DNA of 64,000 nucleotides, from NCBI GenBank assembly GCA_029964075.1, contig CM057141.1:3968001-4032000 (forward strand), read 5' to 3'. Shown one piece after another: positions 1-11,642 of this stretch. This DNA is from Patiria pectinifera. Lineage: Eukaryota > Echinodermata > Asteroidea > Valvatida > Asterinidae. Under the pieces are notes generated by a model. That model searched no databases. It saw nothing but the letters and a program-made list of their open reading frames with translations, and was not told where the DNA came from. The position numbers were made by a program, and so were the translations under genes. Each line of letters starts with the position of its first letter. Positions within the stretch are counted from its first letter, which is position 1.

Positions 1-505
1 ATCTTGGCTAGGAGGATATTTTTTAGAAGGGAAATATTGAGGTGACTAACCATTTTGGTTAGGAGGATATTTTTAGAAGGGAATTAGGGAGGTGACTAAC
101 CATCTTGGCTAGGAGGATATTTTTTTAGAAGGGAAACATGGAGGTGGCTAACCATCTTGGCTAGGAGGATATTTTGTAGAAGGGAACTGTGGAGGTGACT
201 AACCATCTTTGCTAGGAAGATATATTTTTTTTTTTTGATAGGTGACTAACCATCTTGGTTTGGAGGATATTTTTAGAAGGGAATTATGGAGGTGACTAAC
301 CATCTTGGCTAGGAGGATATTTTTTAGAAGGGAAATATGGAGGTGACTAACCATTTTGGCAAGGAGGATATATTTTTTTTAATTTTTTTTTTTGAGAAGG
401 GAAATATGGAGGTGACTTTTCATCTTGGCTAGGAGATATTTTTTAGAAGGGAAATATGGAGGTGGCTAACCATCTTGGCTAGGAGGATATTTTTAGAAAG
501 GAAGT
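1..505. repeat. Minisatellite with ~51-bp unit
   Basis: About ten head-to-tail copies of a purine-rich unit containing AGGAGGATAT, AGAAGGGAA and GGTGACTAACC recur every 50-52 bases. Copies differ by point changes and by T-run length. The array runs off the left edge of the window, so its full size is unknown. Confidence 0.93.
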
Positions 506-1324
506 CTGAAAGTGAGTTGCTATTGTGGCTTTTAGGATGTGTGTTTTTTTTTTTTTACATTTTATATATATATATATTATAATGGGATGATGTTGGGAAT
601 AACTATTTGATTTTTGATAATTTTCAGGTGATTTATGGAGTATGTCAAGGATCTTCGAGAAGGGATTTAGTATATGTGAAGTTGGCCGAGAACAGAAAGG
701 AAAACAAATGCCTTAGGTAGGTGTGTTCATGTATTTTTACAATAAGGCATGGTTATAAGTTAATAAAACCACACGTCCAAGGATAAACCTGGCGTGACTG
801 ATGGTGAAACATGAACATAAGAATTACGACACAATATAAGTTATTTTTGGAGTAAAACAAAACCATTTAATTAAAACAATGAGGAGGATTGAATGTTTGT
901 TATTTGCATAATTTATTTTCCATACAAATTTCCGATATATACAATTAAAATTGGTGAAATGCAAATTTCTGATATATACAATTGAAATTGGTGAGATGTA
1001 ACACGTATAATGGGAGGTAAAGCTGGCATAATGATATTAATCCTTCTGTATAACTAAGCCATGTTGTTGCTATTCTAAGCCATATTGTGTTAGTCGACAT
1101 CCTATTTGTGTGTGTTAAAAGTAAATCAGGAGAAGTTGAAGGAAACTTTGACTGTTTGTGACTTTTTACATAGTATGAGTGTTAATGAGTTATTTAAGAT
1201 CAAGATACAAAAAGTAAAGTTAAGAAAGGATGAGCGTGTGATGGTGAGTGTATTTAAGGGACACTTAAATGTACATTTATACAGAAGTGTAATAAAAACA
1301 AATTATTGGGTTTATATATTACAG
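506..1324. other. No gene seen; probable intron of the + strand SAMHD1-like copy
   Basis: AT-rich sequence without a recognisable exon. It contains a short direct duplication at about 923-1000, where two copies of ATATATACAATT-type sequence lie about 37 bases apart. The exon that should precede the degraded exon at 1340-1461 (the counterpart of 22843-22953 on the - strand) was not found here. Confidence 0.5.
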
Positions 1325-1735
1325 GAGCATACAGTGGAAATGGTGAGGGATCATATTCTGTGTGTGATGATCACCTACAACTTCGAGGCAAGTATATACA
1401 AAATGTAAACAATTACTCCAAGGCCAACCCCCAGCAAGCAGTCGTGGTCCGAAAGGGTCAGGTAGGAAGTCATGAGAGAGAGAGAGACCACCGTGTCCAA
1501 ATGACTGTGGCTACGGCTTTCAATAAAACTTGCTTCTATGGGAACACGGCTAAGTCATTTCCCATAGAGTAATTCTGATGCAGCCACAAAAGCACAGTAT
1601 TCAATGTGGCCGAAATTGTAGTCAGAATGTCCGTAGTGCTCTTTGAACAGTAAACAACAGGAAAGTTGAAAACACGATCCACAACAATTTCCTCGTTTTT
1701 CACCTCACAATCATTCTATATGTCAAAATTATACT

Positions 1736-2287
1736 ATACGTCAAAAAAGTCCTACTTTTGCTCCTAAATAACTCTGTTGTTTACCAATGGAATTAAACCA
1801 AAATTTTCAGATCATTTACACAAGGCATGCCAAATTTTGTGCTGCAAGTTTCATTAGCTTTGAACAATTTAAACGCCATACGAAAAAAACACCTCACTTT
1901 CAGAATCTGCCTCTTTTGTCTCGGTGTCCTCCAATGTTGATATGTACAGCCCTGGAGACGGTGTCATTGCACACCTCCTCGATCGGTGCAAGACACATTA
2001 GAGGCGGTGTGCAATGACATCAGGGTTGATCCTGCATTCCTTCAGAAGCTTTCGACCACAGCACGCGCCTTTCGCCACCGTCTCCAGCACTGTATCAACA
2101 TTTTTAAAGTGATTATGTTTTTTGAATGGCGTTTAAATCTCACCCTGTTGAGCAAAGCTAATGAAACTCGCTCCGTAAAATTTGACATGCCTTGTTTACA
2201 CGATCTGAAATTTTGGCTTAATTCCATTGGTATTAGGTAAACAACAGAGTTATTTAGGATCAAAAGTAGGACTTTTTTGGTCACATA
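1736..2287. mobile_element. MITE with ~230-bp terminal inverted repeats
   Basis: The left arm (about 1736-1970) and right arm (about 2080-2287) are long imperfect inverted complements. Shared blocks include AAAAAAGTCCTACTTTTG, CTAAATAACTCTGTTGTTTA and CAATGGAATTAA. There is no coding potential. It sits in an intron of the + strand SAMHD1-like copy. The family is not recognised. Confidence 0.8.
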
Positions 2288-2682
2288 GTTCATGTTTGCC
2301 ATTAGAAATTAAATAACACTGTACCTACTATCAGTGTAAATCTTGGACGTCCTGTTGCTTCCCAGTTACATGCCTGGATGTAAGCAATGCCAATACGCAT
2401 TTTACAACCAACAAATAGATGCAGGAACTTTGAAAGCTGATGCTAACTGAAAAATTAGCAAGGTTTTGATTCAACATGTGAACAAATAGATTAGTGCGGA
2501 CCTCCAGAACTTCAGAAATATTGTCTTTAGTCTGGAGTGCTGAATGGTAATACAAAGCAACAAGTGAAAATGCACGTGCTAATAGAAAGACGATTTCGCC
2601 GGCTGATGTAATCCCGTGCTGCCCTATAGTTCCTCCATGAAATAAATATTAATACTTTTTGTCCTTCCTCTTACAACTGCAG

Positions 2683-2820
2683 GTTTCGCAGATGTTGCCA
2701 GAGCGTTTCGCTGAGCAGCACATCCGAGTCTACTGCAAGCGACGTGACCCAGAATACATCAACAAGGCTTTCGAGTGCTTCCAGAGCTGGTGTGACAAGA
2801 AAAAATACACGGTGCAAAAG
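2683..2820 (+). CDS. SAMHD1-like exon (C-terminal lobe)
   Basis: An exon of 138 bp (46 codons, phase 0 at both ends) identical in length to the - strand exon at 21559-21696. It encodes the [17 protein letters not shown] stretch characteristic of the SAMHD1 C-terminal lobe, then [15 protein letters not shown] before the donor. The first ~110 bases of the following intron also align with the - strand copy, so the duplication included introns. Confidence 0.85.
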
Positions 2821-3449
2821 GTAAAGTATAGGAATTCACATCATACTATAAAGCTGAACTATGAAGCAGAAAAGGTGTGCTTGTATCTTTGTGTGTTCAC
2901 GAGCTGATTACGGGTGAGGCAGTGAAGCCGCCTATCCCGCGAAGCGATTGAGGCAAAGCCACGTTGTCCATAACCAAAACCTTGCTGCAGAAGTTTGGTC
3001 CAATCTGAAGACTACAGTCAGAAGCCATTTTTGACAGACATGCAACTTTTCCTCGAATCCACTGATTTCCTCATTTTTACTTCTCATGAATGTCATTGCA
3101 AATTGAAAAATACTGTACAAAGTCTTGTGTGGTTTGGCTTTTCCTTGGTTTTTTTTTCTAAATTTCCAGTTGCATGCCTGTATTGAGTTGGTACTCGTTC
3201 ACACGTGAAAAATGCACCCTCATTGCTTCTTCAACCAGTAGACTGTTTAAACTTTCTCCTAAATGCATGTGCACCTCAAAATTAAGAACACATGATATGT
3301 GTCAGTTTTGTCTGAATTCAGACTTTTTGAATCTGAGAGAGACATTATCAGTACAAAAAGAAATCTTTTTTTACAGATTTTTCATCCAATTTTTGAGATT
3401 TTTTTTAAATTGGCAATCTCATCCCTGGCTTTCCCAAACAAAAATTACC

Positions 3450-3590
3450 TGACCATTTATACTCCTGGGTGGAGAGAGGCAAGTGGGGGTGAAGTTGCTT
3501 GCCCAAGAACACAACACATGACCAGCAGCTGGATTTGAACCCCTGACCCTCTGATCATGAGTCACGAACTCTAACCACTAAGCCATATGT
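3450..3590 (-). mobile_element. tRNA-derived SINE fragment
   Basis: On the - strand the sequence starts GGCTTAGTGGTTAGAG (A-box-like) and later has GGGTTCAAATCC (B box), followed by a non-tRNA body. Its position inside an intron, close to an exon, and the extended body fit a SINE rather than a functional tRNA. Confidence 0.72.
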
Positions 3591-3626
3591 TTATACCAGT
3601 TTATATTTCTCTCTTTTATATTACAG

Positions 3627-3731
3627 GCCGGCAATGTGCATGACCCCGAGTTGACCCCGGCCAAGTCCGGGTCGCAAGAGGACAATCGGACGCCGGAGAA
3701 GCAGAAATCCCGAACCCGACTGTCCATGTAA
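3627..3731 (+). CDS. SAMHD1-like last exon and stop
   Basis: The acceptor is TATTACAG at 3619-3626, with 34 codons then TAA at 3729-3731. The translation is charged and disordered (TPEKQKSRTRLSM at the end). Sequence after the stop keeps the CCAGTGAAAAACCAGC block that contains the actual TGA stop of the - strand copy, so the two copies end at different codons of a homologous tail. Confidence 0.75.
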   Translation, partial: AGNVHDPELTPAKSGSQEDNRTPEKQKSRTRLSM

Positions 3732-4040
3732 TGCGTAGCATGCTGTGGGACACCAGTGAAAAACCAGCATATTCTGAGGTCTGAGAACGATAGAACTGCT
3801 CTGCTATCGCTAGCCACACAAAGCAGAAGGAGACTGCCATTTACAATGTAGTGTGGTTGCCCAGGTCATGATTGAATCACATGGGATCTACGGTAATTGT
3901 TCGTTCCCCGTTACTTGTGACCGGACTTGTGATCTACTTATGACCAGATTTATGATGCACTTGCGAACCATGCACAAGTACTTTGACAACATTTTCATAT
4001 CCCACCTATGTGGAAAAATGATCCCACCTATGAGGAAGGT
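3732..4040 (+). other. 3' UTR/flank shared with the - strand SAMHD1 copy
   Basis: This stretch aligns, with small gaps, to the reverse complement of about 20480-20804 downstream of the - strand copy. Shared blocks are CCAGTGAAAAACCAGC, TATCGC-AGCCACACAAAG, TTGCCCAGGTCAT, TGTGACCGGACTTGTGAT and CCAGATTTATGATGCACTTG. The shared flank marks one edge of the duplicated segment. Confidence 0.75.
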
Positions 4041-4289
4041 GTTATTTGCTGAACAATAGCCTCTCAAGATCTTTCAAAAGTAGAAATTTGCAGGATTTTT
4101 AAGAAGGAAGAGTACAGCCACTGTTAACATCAGACTTGAGGTCCTTTGAATCATTAAATGCAAGACTGTGCCATTGTGTTAATGTACAGTGCTGAATTTT
4201 TTTTTAGGATTCAAGAAAAGTTTCCTTGGGAGTCAGGGTTTAAGACAAATACCACCTGCACAAACATTTGTTTCCGCTTGCACTGATGC

Positions 4290-4650
4290 ATGTGTTATTG
4301 GAAGCCGTAACCAACACTGCCAAATTTATTCTACAACTTAAGGCCAGTTCTTACTTGCCGTGAATTTCAGTTAGGGTAACGACGAACGACACAATGAAGC
4401 TTCAGCTGTTGATGCCATGAAAATCACTCCGCTTTCGCTTTGGCGTGAAGTATGAATACCAACTGCAGTAACATTTTGTTCGCTTCCATTGTGTTATTGG
4501 AAGCTGTAACCAACACTGCCAAATTTATTCAACGACTTAGTTCTTACTTGAGAAGAATTTCAGTTACAGTAACAACAATGAAGCTTCAGTTGTTGATGCC
4601 ATGAAAATCACTTCGCTTTCGCTTCAGCGCGATGTATGAACACCGGCCTT
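4290..4650 (+). repeat. Tandem duplication, ~190-bp unit, two copies
   Basis: Two adjacent copies begin with TATTGGAAGC(C/T)GTAACCAAC, continue with CACTGCCAAATTTATTC, and end with GATGCCATGAAAATCACT and CGCTTTCGCTT. They differ by several substitutions and indels. There is no coding frame. Confidence 0.8.
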
Positions 4651-5867
4651 TATTAGCTAGCCTTCCACTTGATGCCAAATTCACCCACAGATGAATTTCT
4701 CAAGTTTTCCGTGTTTTTAATCTTTTTTATTTACCTGGTCACCAAGCCTAAAAGCCTGAGTTTTTCAGGCAAAGTTTTCATTAGGGTTCATCGTGGTTTC
4801 AAAGTATGAACTCATGAGACATGTATTGTAAGCATTGTGCAACTTCAGAAATGTTCTCTGAGTAGGGTCCCTGTCAACCTACAATCCCGGCCATAATGGT
4901 TGGGACACTTGGAAATAACCTTAGCCTTCCACGGTCACCCACTCCCCCGGTCAATGTTGTTCTCTCCAGCTGATGGAGCACATGCACACCGCGCAATGAG
5001 AGACAACATTGACAGGGGGCCGGGGGGTTGGGGGCCCAGCGAGATTTGGCCAGGATTGTAGTTTCCATGGATACAATCTTGCCGCGCCTTGTCGCTTCCC
5101 ATCATGCCTTGCGCGACACCGGTCGATGTACCTAATGCGTGACGCAGTGCTTAATTTTTGTTTTTGTAGAATCAGTTTTTTTAATCATGAGATTTTGATG
5201 TAATGTTGTTTAGTTATTTATGTACCTTTGTTGTCCCTTTACAACACAAGATACAGATTTTTGTGGGCGAAAAACGAGGCTTCCATTATCCATATTGATA
5301 GGCATCTTACTGTTTTGAAAAGAAAAATATTTGTATGTGACGTGACGTGCACCAGTACCCCATCAACGGCCAGAAAAGGAGAGTTGGGGGTGATTTAGAC
5401 TGGTTCCCGATCAATCCACTGCGTATTTCGAATGTCTCCAATGTTATTGGAGGCGGAGATTAGTCTCTGAGACCATTGCAAGTTGAATTGGAGTGTATTC
5501 GCACGCTGACGACGCCTGACGCTCACACGAAGACGCACTTGCTATAGCTTTTGCACACTCAGGAAGTCGTGCGTACTTTCCGAACACGAACCAGTACAGT
5601 AGAGTACGCGCACGCTGTGTCCCCGTCCACGGAGCTCAAAAACGCGCCCTCTTTTGTTCGAGCACGGAGCTCATAGGGCATGCAGTCTTAAAAATACGCG
5701 CACAGTACGCTCTGAATAGCCAGTCAGCATCGTTTACGTATTCCTGACGGCCAGGGGTTAGTGAAGGAATGTGCACGCACCCATGGAGTCGAGGCTGGGT
5801 CCCTGAATTACTACTCAAATTTAATGAGACAAAAGTCTGAAGGTTGAGCGTTTTGTGATACAGACGG
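4651..5867. other. No gene recognised
   Basis: Mixed sequence with a modest inverted pair around 4950-5030 (GTCAATGTTGTTCTCTC against GAGACAACATTGAC) and a moderately CG-rich patch at 5380-5860. Short ORFs lack recognisable domains, so nothing further can be supported. Confidence 0.4.
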
Positions 5868-6269
5868 TTTTATAACACCTCACCCACAGATTCTGTGTCT
5901 TGATTGGCCGAGAGCGAGTCACATGTTACTTTCTAATGTTGCTATCTTTCTGTGCACGGCCAAAAGTACTATGCGCATAGAAACCAAAGTACTATGCGCA
6001 TAGCAACCAAAGTACTATTTCCACGGCGCGGTATTTGTGTGCAAATGCATGCTGGTAGGCGCGTTGCGCGTTGTGCGTAGCGCGTATTATTCCAAAGAGA
6101 GCGCGCCGCAGACTTGGGTTCAAACATTTCGTAAAGGGGTAGTTTTTAAGAGAGAAATACATTTTCCACCAATTTAGTATTGAAATTGAAGTTTATTTCA
6201 GCTGTGTTCAGATTTAAATAATTTAAAATATTAAAATCAAACAGAATCTGTGGGTGAAGTGTTATAAAA
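5868..6269. mobile_element. MITE-like element with 29-bp inverted ends
   Basis: The 29-bp ends at 5868-5896 and 6241-6269 are inverted complements with one mismatch; the core is CACCCACAGATTCTGT against ACAGAATCTGTGGGTG. Inside is TTGATTGGCCGAGAGCGAG followed by TCACATG. Related motifs occur near 16676 and 43734, so this is a dispersed family. The right end abuts the palindrome at 6261-6437. Confidence 0.65.
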
Positions 6270-6437
6270 CAAATATTGAATGCTTTATCTCGTGGTGAAG
6301 TAAAACTAGCCTCCCTCGGTGATCCATGGATCATTCTATTTTCCCTCGGCTTCGCCTCGGGAAAATAGAATGTCCATGGATCACCTCGGGAGGCTAGTTT
6401 TACTACACCACTCGAAGCATTCAATATTTGTATAACA
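6261..6437. repeat. Long near-perfect palindrome (copy 1)
   Basis: Arms of about 80 bp flank a centre near 6352 (CTCGGCTTCGCCTCG). Outer arms read CAAATATTGAATGC and GCATTCAATATTTG, and inner arms contain AAACTAGCCTCCC and GGGAGGCTAGTTT. The same design recurs at 7029-7202 and 30168-30345. Confidence 0.85.
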
Positions 6438-7028
6438 GTTAGGATCATGACGCGGTATTTGTGTGCAAATGCATGCTGGTGTGCGCGTTCAGCGTTGCGC
6501 GTAGCGCGTATTGTTCCAAAGAGCCAGCGCTACAGCGTTGGGTTCAAACCATAGATGTAGAATAAAAAGACTAGATCGGCAGCGCGTCCACACGCGCCCA
6601 TTCACTGTGCGATAAATCTCCGCCATTTTTTTTGTCCCTCGTGGACGCGCAACTAATTAACGTAAAGTAATGGAGCTAAATGTATCTTTCCTCCAGCACG
6701 TGACCAAGCTCAACGCGCGCGAAGCCCGAAATGCGCACCGAGTATTTACGCGATGCGCCCACGCGTTACCGATAATGGTGCAATGTGCGCGTAAACGGCG
6801 TTGCGTTCGTCACGTTTTCGCGCATTAGTTGTATCTTTCCTCCAGCACGTGACCCTCCATGAAAGTCCGCGCGTGTGGACGCGCTGCCGATCTCGTCTTT
6901 TTAGTCTATATCTATGGTTCAAACATTTTCGTGAAAGGTTGGTTTGGAAGAGGGAAATGCATTTTCCTCCAGTTTTGTATTGAAAAAAGTTCAAATATAT
7001 CAAATGACAAGGATCTATATGTCAATTA

Positions 7029-7202
7029 TATAGAACAAATATTGAGTGGCTTTTAATTGTGAAATGGGAGGAATATTATCGCTCGGTAAAATCTGGACTT
7101 TTCCAGTTCACTCGGCTTCGCCTCGTGAAATGGAAAAGTCCAGATTTTACCTTGCGATAATATTGCTCCCATTCCACGCTGAGCCACTCAATATTTGTAT
7201 AA
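7029..7202. repeat. Long near-perfect palindrome (copy 2)
   Basis: Outer arms are CAAATATTGAGTGGCT and AGCCACTCAATATTTG. Inner arms include GGTAAAATCTGGACTTTTCC and its complement, around a CTCGGCTTCGCCTCG centre. Its flank repeats the GCGCGTAGCGCGTATT-type sequence preceding copy 1, suggesting two relatives lying side by side. Confidence 0.85.
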
Positions 7203-8741
7203 CGATGACATAGAGAATGATAAATTAACAAAATAGGTGTGTCTATGTTATCCAAAAAAGTAGCTACACTTTTTTTTTTAATTCACAAGAAATTTGTACG
7301 TACATGGGCATTATGCACTGTGAGGAAAACATTATTATGTACTTATATTTATGAAGCATATTTTTGTACCTTTGTAAGATGTTGGATTAGATACCGCTGT
7401 TTTACTATTTTATGATTGCAGAGAAAGTACAAGTGTCTCAGCATTGATTGAACTTAGGTATTTTTGTTTATCTGGGGTCACCACCTAAGTTTGGTTGACT
7501 GAGATATTCAAATGAACTCCTAAATGTTCCAGGAAGGGTGAAGAATATGTTTTGTTTTTTTCAGGGAAGTTTTTGCATATTCCAAAGTTTAGTCCCAAGG
7601 AAATTGGACTTTTCAAATCTTCGAATTCTCCCTTTCCGGTATACGTACAATTCATTTTCATAACATTTGTCTGAAATTAATGCTTTATCATGTTTATTCC
7701 CCAAATTATCACATAACAAAAATATTCAGAGAAAAACTTAGATTGGCCTTTTAAAGACATTTCCTAAAAATGTCCAAAGTTTTACGAAAATTAGGCTAAA
7801 AAATTGAATTTCATGTTTTGTTTTAATTCTTTCTTTGTCTTTTTAAAATTTTGTTCAACAATTGTTCTCTGAAACCAGGACTTTTTCTCAGTTTTAATAT
7901 TAAAAAAAAACCTATTTTAACCTTTTGATTAATCATACTGAATTGAGCTGATCGCTGCTGGAAGTAAACATTGGTGATTTAAAACTAACAGGTAGCATTC
8001 AAAGGTAATTTTAAGTGATGCAAATAAACTTTGTATTTTGAATCCAACCCTTTTGCTGAGCAACACTTTTTTAAATTTACCTGCTTCAATAGAGAACAAA
8101 ATGAACTCATCTGCATATTCTAAATAAAAACATCTTTACATGTTCGGTAATATAATATTGATTTTGTTCAGAAAGTGTAGTTGGTGTTTTTCTTCAGAAA
8201 GTTTGGTTGGCTTTGTTTTTAGTAGAACCTTTCTCATTTGGCCATAAATTAAAACATTTCCTCAGCTCCATGCATAGTAAGGAAACCCAAATGGTGCCCC
8301 TTATATTTTTAAAGATTCTTTTTTTATGTACCGCTTTTCAGATCTTGGGCACACTGCCTCACTACTACTCTCTGGTGAGCACTGCTCCACATTTACCATC
8401 AATATTTCCATGCTTTCCAGATCTATATTGTGACAAACATTGCTCTGCCTCTGTTAAATTTTTAGAAACATTTTATTCAGTCAGGTTTGTTTGTTCTTTT
8501 CTTAAATACATGTACACATTTTTTCCCCCTAGCATTGGTTGTATTTACCAACTGTCACTTGAATATAGGGGCACATTCCCGATGAATGTAGAACTGGAAG
8601 CATTACTTACACTGGTGACCAATTTCCCCATAGAGTTGTTATTTCTTAGAGATTGTATAGTTACAGTGGTTTGACTGGTTAATGGCAGAAGTGTCTGTGT
8701 AAAGCAGGCATTAATGAGTACGATTTGTACGTTAAAATACG
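7203..8741. other. No gene recognised
   Basis: AT-rich sequence. A 155-codon ORF at 8207-8674 has no recognisable domain and biased hydrophobic composition, and I do not call it a gene. It ends at the first assembly gap. Confidence 0.4.
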
Positions 8742-9241
8742 NNNNNNNNNNNNNNNNNNNNNNNNNNNNNNNNNNNNNNNNNNNNNNNNNNNNNNNNNNN
8801 NNNNNNNNNNNNNNNNNNNNNNNNNNNNNNNNNNNNNNNNNNNNNNNNNNNNNNNNNNNNNNNNNNNNNNNNNNNNNNNNNNNNNNNNNNNNNNNNNNNN
8901 NNNNNNNNNNNNNNNNNNNNNNNNNNNNNNNNNNNNNNNNNNNNNNNNNNNNNNNNNNNNNNNNNNNNNNNNNNNNNNNNNNNNNNNNNNNNNNNNNNNN
9001 NNNNNNNNNNNNNNNNNNNNNNNNNNNNNNNNNNNNNNNNNNNNNNNNNNNNNNNNNNNNNNNNNNNNNNNNNNNNNNNNNNNNNNNNNNNNNNNNNNNN
9101 NNNNNNNNNNNNNNNNNNNNNNNNNNNNNNNNNNNNNNNNNNNNNNNNNNNNNNNNNNNNNNNNNNNNNNNNNNNNNNNNNNNNNNNNNNNNNNNNNNNN
9201 NNNNNNNNNNNNNNNNNNNNNNNNNNNNNNNNNNNNNNNNN
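8742..9241. other. Assembly gap (500 N)
   Basis: Exactly 500 N, probably a placeholder length. It falls at the left end of the TGACGTCA-rich array. Sequence resuming at 9242 matches the unit start seen at about 34749 and 41673, so the missing part should include a unit terminus. Confidence 0.98.
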
Positions 9242-11642
9242 TTTTAATCAATAATATGCCCTGAATATGCATGAACATAAAATCTGTCAAAGTTAGCCAA
9301 AAATCGGCTAAAACGGTCACTGTGGATAGGATTTGACCTCGGCAATACGATGATGTGCGTGTGTACAAGGTCTTTGCTTGGACAAAGAGTGATCTAAATA
9401 AATTACTGGCAAAGAGTCGAAAAGGCACTTTGAAAATCGACAAATATTTTTAAATTTTTTGATGACGTCATTGTGACGTCACTTCCAACTTTGCATACTA
9501 GTATGATTAACTACCTACCCACCAAGTTTCATGACAATTGGACCTTTCCTTATATGAGTTTTGAAAAATCGCATTTTGATGACGTCATGATGACGTCACA
9601 CATTTTTCAAGTTTTGTGCGAATAGCTATTACATAACAGACCAAATGCAAAAAAGAATTTTGCATTTTGCATGTTGCGTTCGGGAGATATGGCTAAAAGG
9701 TAAAAAAAAAATATTCATATAAAATCTCAGGATGACGTCATCATGACGTCACCTCATTTTTAATCTATAACACATCCTGGTATAGCCACATACCAAGTTT
9801 CAACCCAATCGGACTTACATTTCTGTAGATATAAGACTTCACAATATGTACGTAAATTTTCAAAAATCAATAAAAAAATTAGGTGATGACGTCATCGTGA
9901 CGTCATAGTCTTGGCATAATTTTTGTATGAGGGTCTTTCTTGGCTGTAACTTTGATGACGATTCCAGATCGCCAAGTTATAAAAATGGTGGCTTGAAAAC
10001 GTGTACAAAGTCAATGGGTTAAAAACCCAACAACAGAAAACTGCACCTTTAAATACGTGATTTGCCTTTAAACTGAAATTTTTTTATAAAATATTACTCG
10101 ATATTCTGACTATTGGGAATATTTTCAATCAAATGGCAAACGTAAAAAAATACGATTTCTTTTTCCTTCTCATAGTAATTCTCGGCCGAAGTTCAGAACT
10201 TCTCAGTAAGAAATATCAGTGTTGTATAGGAAAAGACTTGTGGAAAAAGCTGTGTACAAAGTCTATGAGAAAATTTAATTATTCATAAATACATAATAAA
10301 TCACTTGATGACGTCACCATGACGTCACTCTTCGGGACACATCTTGGCTATAGGGACTATGCTTATGCCAACTTTCAATGATATCTGACAAAGATTAATG
10401 CCAAAAGTGCTATAATACGTCCCTGTCTATGCGCATGCATGAACATAAAATCTGTCAAAGTTAGCCGAAAATCGGCTAAAACGGTCACTGTGGACAGGAT
10501 TTGACCTCAGCAACACGTGCGCTGCAGGCTGACTGACATACGATGTATGTGCCTATGTACAACGTACGTGCATGTACATGTACATTGTGGACGTCCTGTC
10601 CTGTGCATGTTTTGAAGCAGAGGTATTGTCAACGTGAAGTTTTAAGCGTGCGCAGGGTATGTTCGAGTTCGCTTATCGCCTCGAAACTTTGAAATGTTTT
10701 AGACCTACCCTTCATTCGACAATTAAAGTAAAAACAAATATAAAAACTGCCATGGTTGATTTTTCAGGAATTTTCAAATGAAAAAGAGTCTTTTTATTAT
10801 AACTTCCGGTCTGATGACGTCATTCGCCTAAAACTTCGCACACGTCTTAAGTGGGTCAAGGTCATCATATACACCAATATTTAGGCGATTCCGACAAACT
10901 TCGCCACAGACATCTATTCAAAATACATTTTTGCAAATTTTTAACCTGTCGCTAGAGGGCGCTTGAAGATTGCATGACATCATTGGTAGATGATTTAAAG
11001 AATAGTTTTAGCCAAAACACTAACACCGTTGAAAGCAACTTCATATCTATTACCATTTTCAAATAATAAGCCACTTCCTGTTTTGGCCTTTTTCGACCGG
11101 AAGCAAGGGTCACATGATTTCACGCACACTGAATGAAATAAAGACCTCAATCTACTCTACCATTTGCCGGCAACAGAATGCTGCGGACGCGTACGGTTGA
11201 TTTCTTATGCATTTTTAAATATTAAAAGTGTCACAATTTAATTGCCTATAAATACACACCGGATGACGTCATCATAACGTCATCATTACACAATGTTGTT
11301 TGAATTAGGGTCTTTGCTTGGACAAAGATTGGTGTAAATAAATTACTGGCAAAGAGTCAAAAATGCCCTTTGAAAATCGACAATTTTTTTTTAAATTTCT
11401 GTGTACAAAGTCTATGGGAAAAATTAAATATTCAAAAATCTATAATAAATTAGTCGATGACGTCACCATGACGTCAATCTTCGGGACACATCTTTGCTAT
11501 AGGGACTATGCTTATGCTAACTTTGAATGATGTATGATAAAGATTAATGCCAAAAGTGGAGGCCAGAAAAAAACGTGCACAAAGTCAATGGCATTTGAAG
11601 TGGAACAAAAACAAGAAGAAGAAGAAGAAGAAGAAAGAAAAA
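9242..11642 (-). repeat. TGACGTCA-rich array unit 1 (left end in gap)
   Basis: About 2.4 kb of non-coding sequence with repeated pairs of TGACGTCA spaced 3 bp apart. Between the pairs lie modules of the form CCAAGTTTNANNNNNATCGGAC. It includes a GTGCATGTTTTGAAGCAGAG block at 10594, also seen near 40060 and 40577. It ends in a GAA-rich tract at about 11610 and then the next CTAG. I infer a Helitron-like element whose 3' end points left. Confidence 0.65.

Larger units (their letters stand above)
1340..3731 (+). pseudogene. SAMHD1-like gene, 3' part (partial, probably decaying paralog)
   Basis: Three C-terminal exons of a SAMHD1-type dNTP triphosphohydrolase are visible, at about 1340-1461, 2683-2820 and 3627-3731, and the rest lies off the left edge. 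The 2683-2820 exon reads VSQMLPERFAEQHIRVYCKR and is bounded by a good acceptor (TGCAG) and donor (GTAAAG). The last exon encodes 34 residues ending TPEKQKSRTRLSM and a TAA stop. Both match the - strand copy (21559-21696 and 20805-20927) in length class and motif, including the shared TPEKQ. The first exon keeps YSKANPQQAVVVRKGQ before a GTAGGA donor. Upstream of that, its counterpart of the - strand exon has lost bases, changes frame and no longer shows an AG acceptor at the homologous position. I therefore call it a likely pseudogene. An alternative is a diverged gene using a different acceptor. Confidence 0.7.

Noticed and set aside
8207-8674. 155-codon ORF
   Set aside because: No recognised domain, composition of AT-rich non-coding DNA, and no splice or start context to support it.
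8679-9443. Long ORFs spanning the N gap (and similar at 42270-42878)
   Set aside because: They are open only because N codons cannot be stops. The real flanks have no domain.
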